Assembly (NCBI GenBank): GCA_027055635.1
Contig: JALUMZ010000055.1
Coordinates: 1 to 45,174, forward strand
Reading direction: 5' to 3'
DNA length: 45,174 nucleotides
Source: Campylobacteraceae bacterium
Lineage (GTDB): Bacteria; Campylobacterota; Campylobacteria; Campylobacterales; Sulfurospirillaceae
Shown: positions 16,115 through 23,753 of the stretch, piece after piece
Numbering within the stretch: the first letter of the stretch is position 1
Layout: every line of letters starts with the position of its first letter
The notes under the pieces: generated by a model
What the model was told of the DNA's origin: nothing
The model's database searches: none
The model's input: the letters and a program-made list of their open reading frames with translations, nothing else
Position numbers and translations under genes: made by a program

Positions 16115-16774
16115 GTGTTTTATAAAATTTTAGTTTTAGAGGATAATGAGCTTTTGCTTGAAACTTTAGGAGAGTTTTTGACTGACAATGGATATAGCAC
16201 TTCTCTTGCCAGCAGAGGTAAAGATGCCCTGTATTTTACATATAAAGAAGATTTTGATCTCTTTTTGTTAGATGTTAAAGTTCCAGATATCAGTGGTTTT
16301 GAATTTTTAAAACAGATGAGAGATGCTGGGTGTAAAACTCCTGCTATTTTTTTAACTTCACTTAGAGACAAAGAGAGTTTAGCACAAGGCTTTGGCTTGG
16401 GAGGTGATGATTATATAAAAAAACCATTTGATTTAGATGAGCTTCTCTTTAGAATTCAAGCTGTTTTGGCAAGAAAAAATGAAGAAGAAGACGAGATAAA
16501 GATTTTTGATGATTTTTATATAAACAAAGAGAGAAAAAGAGTTTATAAAGCAGACAAAGAGTTAAGCCTAAATTTAAAGGATTATGAACTATTATGTCTA
16601 TTGATAGAAAATAGAGGCAAAGTTGTAACAATGGAGATGATAGTGGATAGATTATGGAAAAATGAGATTGCAAATATTGGCTCAATTAGAGTCTATATTA
16701 CAAATCTAAAAAAGATTTTTGGCAAAGACTCTATCTTTAATATTAGAGCGGTTGGATATAGGTTTGAAAAATAG
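16115..16774 (+). CDS. OmpR-type response regulator
   Basis: A 219-residue two-domain regulator. The receiver domain (1-115) shows LEDN, phospho-acceptor Asp53 in LLDVKVPDISG, a Thr in IFLTSL and a Lys in YIKKPFD. The winged-helix domain (about 130-218) has LSLNLKDYELLCLLIENRGKVV and ends AVGYRFEK. The start is GTG 16115, 4 bases after pyrC, with ggagtaa as ribosome site. The histidine kinase gene begins within its 3' end and a PilZ gene follows, so the three form a signalling unit. Target genes are unknown; the pairing with PilZ suggests a link to surface behaviour. Confidence 0.92.
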   Translation: MFYKILVLEDNELLLETLGEFLTDNGYSTSLASRGKDALYFTYKEDFDLFLLDVKVPDISGFEFLKQMRDAGCKTPAIFLTSLRDKESLAQGFGLGGDDYIKKPFDLDELLFRIQAVLARKNEEEDEIKIFDDFYINKERKRVYKADKELSLNLKDYELLCLLIENRGKVVTMEMIVDRLWKNEIANIGSIRVYITNLKKIFGKDSIFNIRAVGYRFEK

Positions 16775-17615
16775 TGAAAAAAAGCTTTTATATCTGAATA
16801 CCTTTTTTATATCTATCTTTGCCATTTTTATATTTTTTGCCGGTTTTTTGCTAGAAAAAATATCCTTAAATCTGAGTGTAAAACAGATCATAGTGTTTAT
16901 ATCTATACTTGTTATTATAACTCTTAGTTACTATTTGTCAAGCTATTTTTTGGGAAAATCTTTTAGGACAAACTATCTTCTAAACCTTCTACTAAAAGAT
17001 ACACTGCATGAGTTAAACATCCCACTCTCTGTCATTAAAGCAAATACGCAAATGCTAATGCTGTCTGAAAAAGATGATAAGAAGATACACAAATACAAAA
17101 GGATACAAAAGGCTAGTGATGAACTTTATGCTCTATATGAAGATGTCGATTACTACATCAAAAAAGAGACAAAAAATGAGGTAAGAGAAGAGTTTGAATT
17201 GTCACAGTTTTTATATCAAGAAGTGGAAAAATTCAAGATATTATACCCTGATACAGATATAAATTTTAAAATAGAGCCGATAAATGTATATGTGGACAAA
17301 AGAGGATTTTTAAAAGTTTTTAACAATATTTTATCGAATTCAATAAAATATAATCAAAATAATAATGATATCCATGTTTATTTAAGATATAATAGTTTAA
17401 TTATAGAAGATAGCGGTATAGGAATGAGTGAATCTGAACTCTTTTTGATCTTTGATAGATACTATCAAGGTACAAAAAGTAAAGAGGGATATGGCATAGG
17501 GTTGAGTATAGTTAAAGCATTTTGTGATGAATACAATATAACCATAAATATAGACTCTAGTCTGCAGGTTGGTACTAAAGTTAGCTTGGATTTAACATCG
17601 ATTATAAAAGGGTGA
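16764..17615 (+). CDS. Histidine kinase with very short extracytoplasmic loop
   Basis: A kinase of about 283 residues from TTG 16764; TTGs at 16752 and 16719 in the same frame are alternatives and all overlap the regulator gene. Two TM helices (about residues 11-31 and 40-64) are joined by only about ten residues, so it has no periplasmic sensor domain and probably senses within the membrane or through a partner. Phospho-acceptor His82 lies in KDTLHELNIPLSVIKANTQML. The ATPase domain has NNILSNSIKYN, DSGIGMSE and GYGIGLSIVKAFC. There is no HAMP domain. It should phosphorylate the upstream regulator. The next gene starts 4 bases after its stop. Confidence 0.88.
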   Translation: MKNSEKKLLYLNTFFISIFAIFIFFAGFLLEKISLNLSVKQIIVFISILVIITLSYYLSSYFLGKSFRTNYLLNLLLKDTLHELNIPLSVIKANTQMLMLSEKDDKKIHKYKRIQKASDELYALYEDVDYYIKKETKNEVREEFELSQFLYQEVEKFKILYPDTDINFKIEPINVYVDKRGFLKVFNNILSNSIKYNQNNNDIHVYLRYNSLIIEDSGIGMSESELFLIFDRYYQGTKSKEGYGIGLSIVKAFCDEYNITINIDSSLQVGTKVSLDLTSIIKG

Positions 17616-17619
17616 TTAT

Positions 17620-18726
17620 ATGAAAAAAAGATTTAGAGAAGATTTTGAAAATTTTTTATTAGATTTTCATATAAAATTTATTGAATTTTTCTCCTCACAA
17701 TGTGTCCATCGTGACCTGTCTCTTGATAAGAAAGAGGCAAAAATGGTTGCAGGTGAGATTTTGGATAATATATTTTCAGATAAAATTATACTGAGTGGGC
17801 AAATCGATAATATCATATTGAAGATGAAAAAAGATGGGGTGCATTTAGGCTATGTGCTCAATAGAGTGTTTCTTTATACATTTGAAAATTATCTTTTGCA
17901 TCTGAAGAAGAGAGATGTTTCAAGTTTAGATTATATTGAAAAACTAATACAGGCTTTTGGTAGGTTTTTGCAACTATTTGAGGATTATATTAGGAAAAAT
18001 ATAGATAATAACGACACTCTTATAAACTTCAAAAGCAATAACTCTCTCAGCAAAGCCGGAAATATCGTAGATATTATTCATCTTGTTAAAAGCAATAACC
18101 GTCATGTTAAGTTTATGAATTTATATCAAGGATATATGATCTTAGGAGAGGGGGAAGTTGTTGATATCAACAATAATCAAGTTCTGTTTAAAGTGGAAAA
18201 TGAACTTCAAGAGATTGCTATGAACTTAGAAGGAAAAGCATATATTCTTAAAGACGATAATATTCACAGATATATAAGAGCAGATATAGTTCATAGTGAT
18301 TTTACAAACCATACAGTTGTTTTAGAAAACTTTGTCTATCTTGTCAATCTTCCCGCATCAAAAAGAAAGAAAACTAGAGTTTATCCAGATATTTTAGTAC
18401 ATGTGAAATTAAAAAGTGATGAACATACACAAATAGTCGGAAATTTATACGACCTATCTATATGCGGAATGGGAGTAGTTAGTAAGGATAACATGGACTT
18501 TTACAGCGGTGCTAAAATCATTATTGAATTTGAATTAATATATCCTGATAAAAAACTCCGCATAGAGACAACAGGTGAAATCATAGAGATAAAACAACAT
18601 GCAGATTCATTTAGATACTGCATCAATATATCTCCAGACTCACAGACTCAGGAAATAATGAATGATTATATCCAGAAAAGAAAAAAAGAGATAGAACAAG
18701 AGTTAAGAGATGAGGTATGCATGTAA
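17620..18726 (+). CDS. PilZ-domain c-di-GMP receptor protein
   Basis: A 368-residue cytoplasmic protein. The first 130 residues are helical and unfamiliar. The middle (about 160-245) is beta-rich, with paired segments such as GYMILGEGEVVDINNNQVLF that resemble the N-terminal partner domain of YcgR-type proteins. The C-terminal PilZ domain has both c-di-GMP-binding motifs: RKKTR (Arg249 to Arg253, RxxxR) and DLSICG (278-283, D/NxSxxG). Cyclic-di-GMP binding is therefore expected. It follows the kinase gene by 4 bases with an aagggtg ribosome site. The output is likely motility, adhesion or surface polymer control, by analogy with the family. Its stop lies in a palindrome shared with the convergent permease gene. 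Confidence 0.85.
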   Translation: MKKRFREDFENFLLDFHIKFIEFFSSQCVHRDLSLDKKEAKMVAGEILDNIFSDKIILSGQIDNIILKMKKDGVHLGYVLNRVFLYTFENYLLHLKKRDVSSLDYIEKLIQAFGRFLQLFEDYIRKNIDNNDTLINFKSNNSLSKAGNIVDIIHLVKSNNRHVKFMNLYQGYMILGEGEVVDINNNQVLFKVENELQEIAMNLEGKAYILKDDNIHRYIRADIVHSDFTNHTVVLENFVYLVNLPASKRKKTRVYPDILVHVKLKSDEHTQIVGNLYDLSICGMGVVSKDNMDFYSGAKIIIEFELIYPDKKLRIETTGEIIEIKQHADSFRYCINISPDSQTQEIMNDYIQKRKKEIEQELRDEVCM

Positions 18727-18745
18727 AATTATTTATTTTACATGC
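18719..18745. terminator. Palindrome spanning both stop codons of convergent genes
   Basis: GCATGTAAAAT (18719-18729) and ATTTTACATGC (18735-18745) form a perfect 11-bp stem with a 5-base loop. Each arm contains the last Met codon and TAA stop of one of the two convergent genes, so both proteins end in Met-stop from the same sequence. The stem is AT-rich with A/T tracts and could serve as a bidirectional terminator in the 11-base gap. Confidence 0.55.
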
Positions 18746-19703
18746 CACCTTGCTTTTTCATTCTACTTTCTATCCTTCTGCCAATTACAGATAGAGTAAA
18801 TGTGATGCCAAAATAGATAGCGGCAATTACCAGCCATGTTTCAAATGGCGAGAAAGTATTTGCAACTATCTCTCTACCGACTTTTGTCAAATCCGTAATG
18901 GATATGACTGAAACCAAAGAGGAGTCTTTTACTAGAGCTATTGTTTCACCTACAAGCGTAGGAAGAGCTCTTTTAAAAGCTTGAGGCATTATGATGCTGC
19001 CCATAGTTTGGATGTAGTTCATACCAAGTGATTTTGCCGCTTCCGTTTGTCCTTTATCTATAGATTGTATAGCTCCTCTCAAAACTTCTGCTATATATGC
19101 TCCATAAAAAAGGCCTAAAGATATAGCTCCAGCATAAAACCTCTCTATACTAAAAATTGTAGCAATGATAAAATAGAAGATAAAAATCTGAACAAGCAGA
19201 GGAGTTCCCCTGATAACAGCTATATAAAATGTAGCTATATCTTTGAGAAAATGATAATTTGAAATTCTCATAAACGCAAGTATAGAGGCCAAGATAAAAG
19301 CTATTATCAAAGCAAGACCTGAAATTTTCAGAGTAACAAAAAGACCATTTAGTATAGGACCTTTTTTCCATGTGGTGTAAGTTGCCAGGTCATCATCTTC
19401 ATACACATCATCATTGTTGTCAACCAAAACTTTATAACTCTTTTCTATTTTAAAGTCTTTGACCCCATCTTTACCCCGTACTTCTATGGTATTGTTTTTC
19501 AGAAAAACTTTTCCATCAAATGGGGCTTGGATACTTATATCTTTTTGATATGCAAAATATTTTGGTACACTATTCCACTTCCAAATATAGTTCATATTTG
19601 ATGAAGCTATAAAAAGAGCGTACCCCAAAAGTATAAAAAAACCTGCGGCCAAGATATGACCGAAGGTTTTATTTTCTAAAATAGGTTTATTTTTTTTTGA
19701 CAA
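18738..19703 (-). CDS. Polar amino acid ABC transporter permease
   Basis: A 321-residue inner-membrane subunit of a family-3 amino acid importer. It starts with a TM helix (about 12-31), then a periplasmic stretch of about 80 residues with a charged DNNDDVYEDDDL loop that is longer than in HisM/GlnP, then the usual permease core from about residue 120. The core includes VIRGTPLLVQIFIFYF and the ATPase-contacting EAA loop, EAAKSLGMNYIQTMGSIIMPQ. The start is TTG 19703, one base after the binding-protein stop (ATGTAACTTG), so translation is coupled. The homodimer would pair with the ATPase encoded upstream. The substrate is probably a polar amino acid but is not defined. Confidence 0.88.
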   Translation of the reverse strand: MSKKNKPILENKTFGHILAAGFFILLGYALFIASSNMNYIWKWNSVPKYFAYQKDISIQAPFDGKVFLKNNTIEVRGKDGVKDFKIEKSYKVLVDNNDDVYEDDDLATYTTWKKGPILNGLFVTLKISGLALIIAFILASILAFMRISNYHFLKDIATFYIAVIRGTPLLVQIFIFYFIIATIFSIERFYAGAISLGLFYGAYIAEVLRGAIQSIDKGQTEAAKSLGMNYIQTMGSIIMPQAFKRALPTLVGETIALVKDSSLVSVISITDLTKVGREIVANTFSPFETWLVIAAIYFGITFTLSVIGRRIESRMKKQGGM

Positions 19704-19704
19704 G

Positions 19705-20505
19705 TTACATTACCTTTTTTTGCCATCTTGTGCTATTAAACCATTTGTCATAAATTTTCTTATAAAGACCATCATGCTTTGTTTGGTTTAAGAAGTTATT
19801 TAGCCAGTTAAGGAAATCAGGATCACCTTTTCTTACAGCCCATCCTAATGGTTCATAAGTCAAATCTTGATCCAAAAATGCCAATTTACCTTTTCCTTTT
19901 GATGCATAAAAAATAGCATTGTATGGTTTATCATATACAAATGCATCAGCTTTTCCATTCATTACTTCTTGAACAGCATCTGCTTCTGTGTCAAATGTTC
20001 TTATAGTTGCGTGCTTAAACATTTTTCTTGTAGCAATTTCTCCTGTAACTCCTAGTTTAGTTACAACAGTATTTCCTTTTTTATCAATATCTTGCCATGT
20101 CTTTCCAGCGTATTTTTTATTTGCTAGTATTGTTTGACCTATACTGATGTAAGGATTTGCAAAATTTATCTTTAAGTTTCTCTCTTGAGTAACTGTCATA
20201 CCTGAAGCTATGATGTCATATTTGCCGGTAAGAAGACCTGCGATGATGCCATCCCAAGCAGTTGGAACTAATTTTAATTTTACACCCATAGCTTTTGCCA
20301 TAGCTTTCATCATATCAACATCAAAACCAACAATATTGCCTTTTTTAGTTTTCATCTCAAAGGGCATATATCCCGCTTCAAGTCCAACTCTAAGTTCCCC
20401 TCTTTGTAAAACCGCATTTAGCGTCGATTTTTGCCATAAGCCGATATCATCAGCAGCCAAATTAAGCCCAAGCATTATAAGTAATGCAGCTATAATTTTC
20501 TTCAT
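19705..20505 (-). CDS. Amino acid ABC transporter substrate-binding protein (family 3)
   Basis: A 266-residue periplasmic binding protein with a signal peptide (MKKIIAALLIMLGLNLAADD). It has the family-3 core: VLQRGELRVGLEAGYMPFEMKTKKGNIVGFDVDMM, where the Gly-Phe-Asp-Val-Asp block is the SBP-bac-3 signature, then MTVTQERNLKINFANPYISIGQ, VNGKADAFVYDKPYN-like hinge residues and a final PLGWAVRKGDPDFLNWLNNFL. It captures a polar amino acid and delivers it to the permease encoded downstream. The aaaggagaa site before ATG is strong. A stem-loop element lies just upstream, between this gene and the ATPase gene, which may allow higher expression of the binding protein. Confidence 0.9.
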   Translation of the reverse strand: MKKIIAALLIMLGLNLAADDIGLWQKSTLNAVLQRGELRVGLEAGYMPFEMKTKKGNIVGFDVDMMKAMAKAMGVKLKLVPTAWDGIIAGLLTGKYDIIASGMTVTQERNLKINFANPYISIGQTILANKKYAGKTWQDIDKKGNTVVTKLGVTGEIATRKMFKHATIRTFDTEADAVQEVMNGKADAFVYDKPYNAIFYASKGKGKLAFLDQDLTYEPLGWAVRKGDPDFLNWLNNFLNQTKHDGLYKKIYDKWFNSTRWQKKVM

Positions 20506-20521
20506 GTTTTCTCCTTTGAAT

Positions 20522-20610
20522 TTTTTTAACCTTTTAAGTAACTATTTCGTGAGGCTCAGGCCAACGGGAGGATTTGCCTTAAAGAAATAGTTATTTAAAA
20601 GGTTAAAAAA
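20522..20610. repeat. Long palindromic element between ABC ATPase and binding-protein genes
   Basis: Arms 20522-20548 and 20584-20610 are inverted repeats of 27 bases with one mismatch, separated by a 35-base, GC-richer loop that contains aggctcaggccaacgggagg. The whole 89-base unit nearly fills the 107-base gap. On the transcribed minus strand it is not followed by a U tract, so it does not look like an intrinsic terminator. More likely it is a dispersed repeat, or an intercistronic stem that stabilises or separates the binding-protein message. No second copy is visible in this window. Confidence 0.7.
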
Positions 20611-20612
20611 TA

Positions 20613-21350
20613 TTAATGTGTCAATATTTCTTGTAAAAATTTCTTTGCTCTTTGGGTTTTTGGGCGAGTAAAGAAATCCTCTGGTGTGCCCTCCTCTAAA
20701 ATCTCACCTTCATCCATAAAGACCACTCTATTGCTAACCTCTTTAGCAAATCCCATCTCGTGGGTCACGCATACTATAGTATAGTTCTCCTTTGCGAGGC
20801 TTCTCATGACATCTAGAACACCGCCTATCATCTCTGGGTCTAGTGCACTTGTAGGTTCATCAAAAAGTAAAACTTTAGGTTTCATGGCTAGTGTTCTAGC
20901 TATCGCAACTCTCTGTTTTTGACCTCCGCTTAGCTCTCCTGGGTAACCTTCTGCTTTTTGAACAAGCCCCACTTTTTCAAGAAGTCTTAAGCCCTCTTCG
21001 TCGGCATCATGTTTTGAGACTTTTTTTACTTTTGTTTGAGCAATTGTGATATTTTGTAAAATTGTTAAATGGGGAAAAAGGTTGAAGTGTTGAAAAACCA
21101 TACCTGTTTCGGCTCGCAGTTCATTTAGTTTTGTTTTTTTATCATAGGCATCTATGCCATCGACTAGCAACTCTCCACTATCAATATCTTCGAGTCTGTT
21201 TATGCACCTAATAAGAGTTGATTTACCACTGCCGCTAGGTCCGCAAACAACAACAATCTCACCCTTTTTTACTTCAAAATTTATATTTTTAAGAGCATGA
21301 AAATCTCCAAAATATTTATCAACATTTTTCATGCTTACTATTGTATCCAT
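20613..21350 (-). CDS. glnQ: Polar amino acid ABC transporter ATPase (GlnQ-like)
   Basis: An ATPase of about 245 residues with all motor motifs: Walker A GPSGSGKST, Q-loop MVFQHFNLFPH, signature LSGGQKQR, Walker B LLFDEPTSALDP, and switch His in VTHEMGFA. Sequence and length match the GlnQ/HisP group, which energises uptake of glutamine, histidine, arginine and similar solutes. I prefer ATG 21350 because aaggaaa sits just before it; an ATG at 21365 in the same frame would place that site inside the gene and has none of its own. It is the first gene of a minus-strand operon with the binding protein and permease. Substrate is inferred only at the 'polar amino acid' level. Confidence 0.92.
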   Translation of the reverse strand: MDTIVSMKNVDKYFGDFHALKNINFEVKKGEIVVVCGPSGSGKSTLIRCINRLEDIDSGELLVDGIDAYDKKTKLNELRAETGMVFQHFNLFPHLTILQNITIAQTKVKKVSKHDADEEGLRLLEKVGLVQKAEGYPGELSGGQKQRVAIARTLAMKPKVLLFDEPTSALDPEMIGGVLDVMRSLAKENYTIVCVTHEMGFAKEVSNRVVFMDEGEILEEGTPEDFFTRPKTQRAKKFLQEILTH

Positions 21351-21376
21351 CTTTTTCCTTAGCATTTTAAACCATA

Positions 21377-21385
21377 ATTCTAGCA
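21377..21385 (-). promoter_or_regulatory. Candidate extended -10 promoter of the ABC operon
   Basis: On the minus strand TGCTAGAAT lies about 27 bases before the ATPase start. It is one base from the consensus seen elsewhere in the window. The rest of the 155-base divergent gap (21351-21505) is AT-rich, with several poor TAAAAT matches towards the DMT gene and nothing else I can name. Confidence 0.4.
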
Positions 21386-21505
21386 GTTATAACTAAAATA
21401 GAGTTAAAAAGAGCAGATAAATTTCATATTTGTTGTATATTTTTGAAAAAACTCCTAAATTTGTGTAAAATTAGGTAAAATTATAACTGACTAAAAGGAT
21501 GATGT

Positions 21506-22408
21506 TTGCTAAAAGACAAAATTAGAGAGTATGGTGCAGATTTTTTACTGTTTTTAGTGGCACTAGCTTGGGGGAGCACATTTTTTATCGTTCAAGAGGC
21601 AGTAGATAGCACACCTGTATTTATATTTCTTTTTTGGAGATTTCTATTTGCATCACTCTTGATGGCAGTTTTTTCATATAAAAGAGTTAAAAAGATAGAT
21701 TTGCAAACCATAAAAGCTGGTTTTGTCTTAGGTCTATTTATGTTTTTAGGCTTTGCTTTTCAAACATTTGGATTGACGATGACGCTATCTTCAACTGTGG
21801 CATTTTTAACTGGGCTAAATGTGATAATAGTCCCTTTTTTGCTCTATATTTTATTTAAAACCAAAGCTTCCATATACTCCATATTTGGTGCTTTGATAGC
21901 TGCTGTAGGATTGTATTTTCTCACTTATGGAGGCAGTTTAGGCTTTGGTTTAGGAGAGTTTTATGCTTTTATATGCGCTGTGATGTTTGCTCTGCATATT
22001 GTATTTACGGATAGATATTCAAAAAGATATGATGTTATGCTACTAGTGGTAATTCAGCTTTTTGTTGTTGCAGTTTTTTCTCTCTTCTCTTCTCTTGCTT
22101 TTGATGGAAATTTTATGCCGAGTCATATCGATTCAACTCTTGTTTATGCGCTTATAGTGACTGTTTTATTTGCTACAGTTTTTGCTTTTGGTGTGCAGAC
22201 CGCGATGCAAAGATACACGACTCCTGCTAAAACAGCTATAATTTTTACGATGGAGCCTGTAAGTGCAGGAGTTTTTGGTTATTTTTTTGCAAATGAAATT
22301 TTAAGTGCTCCCCAACTCTTTGGTGCTTTTTTGATTCTTTTTGGTATGGTTAGTGCTGAGTTGGGAACATATTTTAGGGAGAAGAGAAGAGGAGAGTATG
22401 TATGTTGA
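21506..22408 (+). CDS. DMT superfamily (EamA) transporter
   Basis: A 300-residue membrane protein with ten predicted helices in two EamA repeats. The first repeat begins LLFLVALAWGSTFFIVQEAV, with the WGS(T/N)FF signature of the family. The second covers about 150-285 and ends PQLFGAFLILFGMVSAEL. Such proteins export or exchange metabolites such as amino acids or nucleotides; the substrate is unknown here. The start is TTG 21506, preceded by aaaggatga; the two ATGs just upstream are out of frame. Its stop overlaps the start of the lipoprotein gene (ATGTTGA), so the run of genes from here to about 29623 may be one transcript. Confidence 0.85.
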   Translation: MLKDKIREYGADFLLFLVALAWGSTFFIVQEAVDSTPVFIFLFWRFLFASLLMAVFSYKRVKKIDLQTIKAGFVLGLFMFLGFAFQTFGLTMTLSSTVAFLTGLNVIIVPFLLYILFKTKASIYSIFGALIAAVGLYFLTYGGSLGFGLGEFYAFICAVMFALHIVFTDRYSKRYDVMLLVVIQLFVVAVFSLFSSLAFDGNFMPSHIDSTLVYALIVTVLFATVFAFGVQTAMQRYTTPAKTAIIFTMEPVSAGVFGYFFANEILSAPQLFGAFLILFGMVSAELGTYFREKRRGEYVC

Positions 22409-22881
22409 AAAATCTATTTATCATATTTTTTACTCTTTTTTTATTGGCAGGATGTTCTATAAAACACCAAATAAAATTTTCAGCCCCATATAAGATAGTT
22501 ATAAAGACAAAAGACATAGCTATAGCAGATAGTGGTTTTGTAAAAAAGGCAGATGGATACAAGAGCATAGAGATATTTACACTTGGAAAACTAACTCTAC
22601 ATGTAGAGATTGGAAATGATGCTTGTATAAATGGATACTGTACAGACAGAATCGATTTTAACAGGAGATTTTTTGGATATCAACACTATGCAAACCTACT
22701 TGATGATATATTAGACAAAAGTCAGATATACGGTGGAGTGGGTAAGATAGAGATGCAAGGCGGATTTTTGCAAGAGATAAAAACAAAAAATTACGATATA
22801 ATTTATAGAGTAACAGACAAAACCATCTACTTCAAAGATAGAATGAACCATATCTTAATAAAATTAAAAAAACTACAATAA
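22402..22881 (+). CDS. Small lipoprotein of unknown function
   Basis: A 159-residue protein with a lipoprotein signal peptide: MLKNLFIIFFTLFLLAGCS, lipobox LLAGC with Cys18 as the lipidated residue. The mature part is beta-rich, with two Cys in CINGYC (around residues 75-80) that could form a disulfide in the periplasm. I do not recognise a named domain. The ATG overlaps the DMT transporter stop by 7 bases and follows a gaggagag site. The endonuclease gene starts 9 bases after its stop. Location is inferred to be the inner leaflet of the outer membrane or the periplasmic face of the inner membrane. Confidence 0.78.
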   Translation: MLKNLFIIFFTLFLLAGCSIKHQIKFSAPYKIVIKTKDIAIADSGFVKKADGYKSIEIFTLGKLTLHVEIGNDACINGYCTDRIDFNRRFFGYQHYANLLDDILDKSQIYGGVGKIEMQGGFLQEIKTKNYDIIYRVTDKTIYFKDRMNHILIKLKKLQ

Positions 22882-22890
22882 GGACAATAA

Positions 22891-23739
22891 ATGAAATATA
22901 TAGGAGCACATGTCAGTGCGAGCGGGGGAGTTTTTAATGCCCCTTTAAATGCTATGAAAATCGGTGCAAAAGCTTTTGCACTTTTCACCAAAAACCAAAG
23001 ACAGTGGGTTGCAAAACCACTTGACGAAGAGACTATATCAAAATTTAAAACAAATCTTGAACTCTCAGGTATATTGCCAAAATATGTATTGCCTCATGAT
23101 AGCTACTTGATAAACCTTGGACATCCGGAACTTGAAAAAAGAGAAAAATCCCTAGGTGCTTTTATAGATGAGTTAAATAGATGTGAAGAGCTAGGATTGG
23201 ATAAGTTAAATTTTCATCCCGGAAGCCATCTAAAGCAGATAAGTGAAGAGGAGTGCTTGGATTTTATTAGTAAATCCATGAACGAAGCTATAAGAAAAAC
23301 TAAAAATGTAAAACTTGTCATAGAGAATACTGCCGGACAGGGAAGTAATTTGGGTTACAAATTGGAACACTTAGGTTTTTTGGTTAAAAACTGTATAGAT
23401 AAGCAAAGGGTGGGGGTTTGTATAGATACTTGCCACTTTTTTACCTCAGGCTACGATATAAGAACTAAAGAGACTTATGATGAATCTATGAAAAAATTTG
23501 ATACAATAGTCGGGTTTGAGTATTTAGCAGGTATGCACTTAAATGATTCTAAGCCGGATCTTGGTAGTCGTGTTGATAGACATGAATCCATAGGAGAGGG
23601 AAAAATTGGTTTGGAGGCTTTTAGGTTAATCATGAATGATGAGCGAATTGATGAGATACCTATGATACTTGAGACGACAAATAGTGACATATGGGAGCAA
23701 GAGATAAAACTCTTGTACTCTTTGATAGAAAAAAATTAA
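22891..23739 (+). CDS. nfo: Endonuclease IV (AP endonuclease)
   Basis: A 282-residue enzyme of the usual Nfo length, cutting DNA 5' of abasic sites in base-excision repair. The fold starts MKYIGAHVSASGG, and the zinc-site blocks follow in order: LNFHPGSH, VIENTAGQG, VGVCIDTCHFFTSGYD, MHLNDSK, DRHESIGEG and MILETT. All the metal ligands expected of the TIM-barrel trinuclear-zinc family appear present. The ATG is preceded by aaggaca, 9 bases after the lipoprotein gene. It is functionally unrelated to its neighbours, so it probably just shares the transcript. Confidence 0.95.
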   Translation: MKYIGAHVSASGGVFNAPLNAMKIGAKAFALFTKNQRQWVAKPLDEETISKFKTNLELSGILPKYVLPHDSYLINLGHPELEKREKSLGAFIDELNRCEELGLDKLNFHPGSHLKQISEEECLDFISKSMNEAIRKTKNVKLVIENTAGQGSNLGYKLEHLGFLVKNCIDKQRVGVCIDTCHFFTSGYDIRTKETYDESMKKFDTIVGFEYLAGMHLNDSKPDLGSRVDRHESIGEGKIGLEAFRLIMNDERIDEIPMILETTNSDIWEQEIKLLYSLIEKN

Positions 23740-23753
23740 TATAGGAGTGTTGT

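Noticed and set aside
20210..20590. A 126-codon plus-strand frame opposite the amino acid binding protein
   Set aside because: It is antisense to a clear gene and its end runs through the palindromic loop; no ribosome site or recognisable product.
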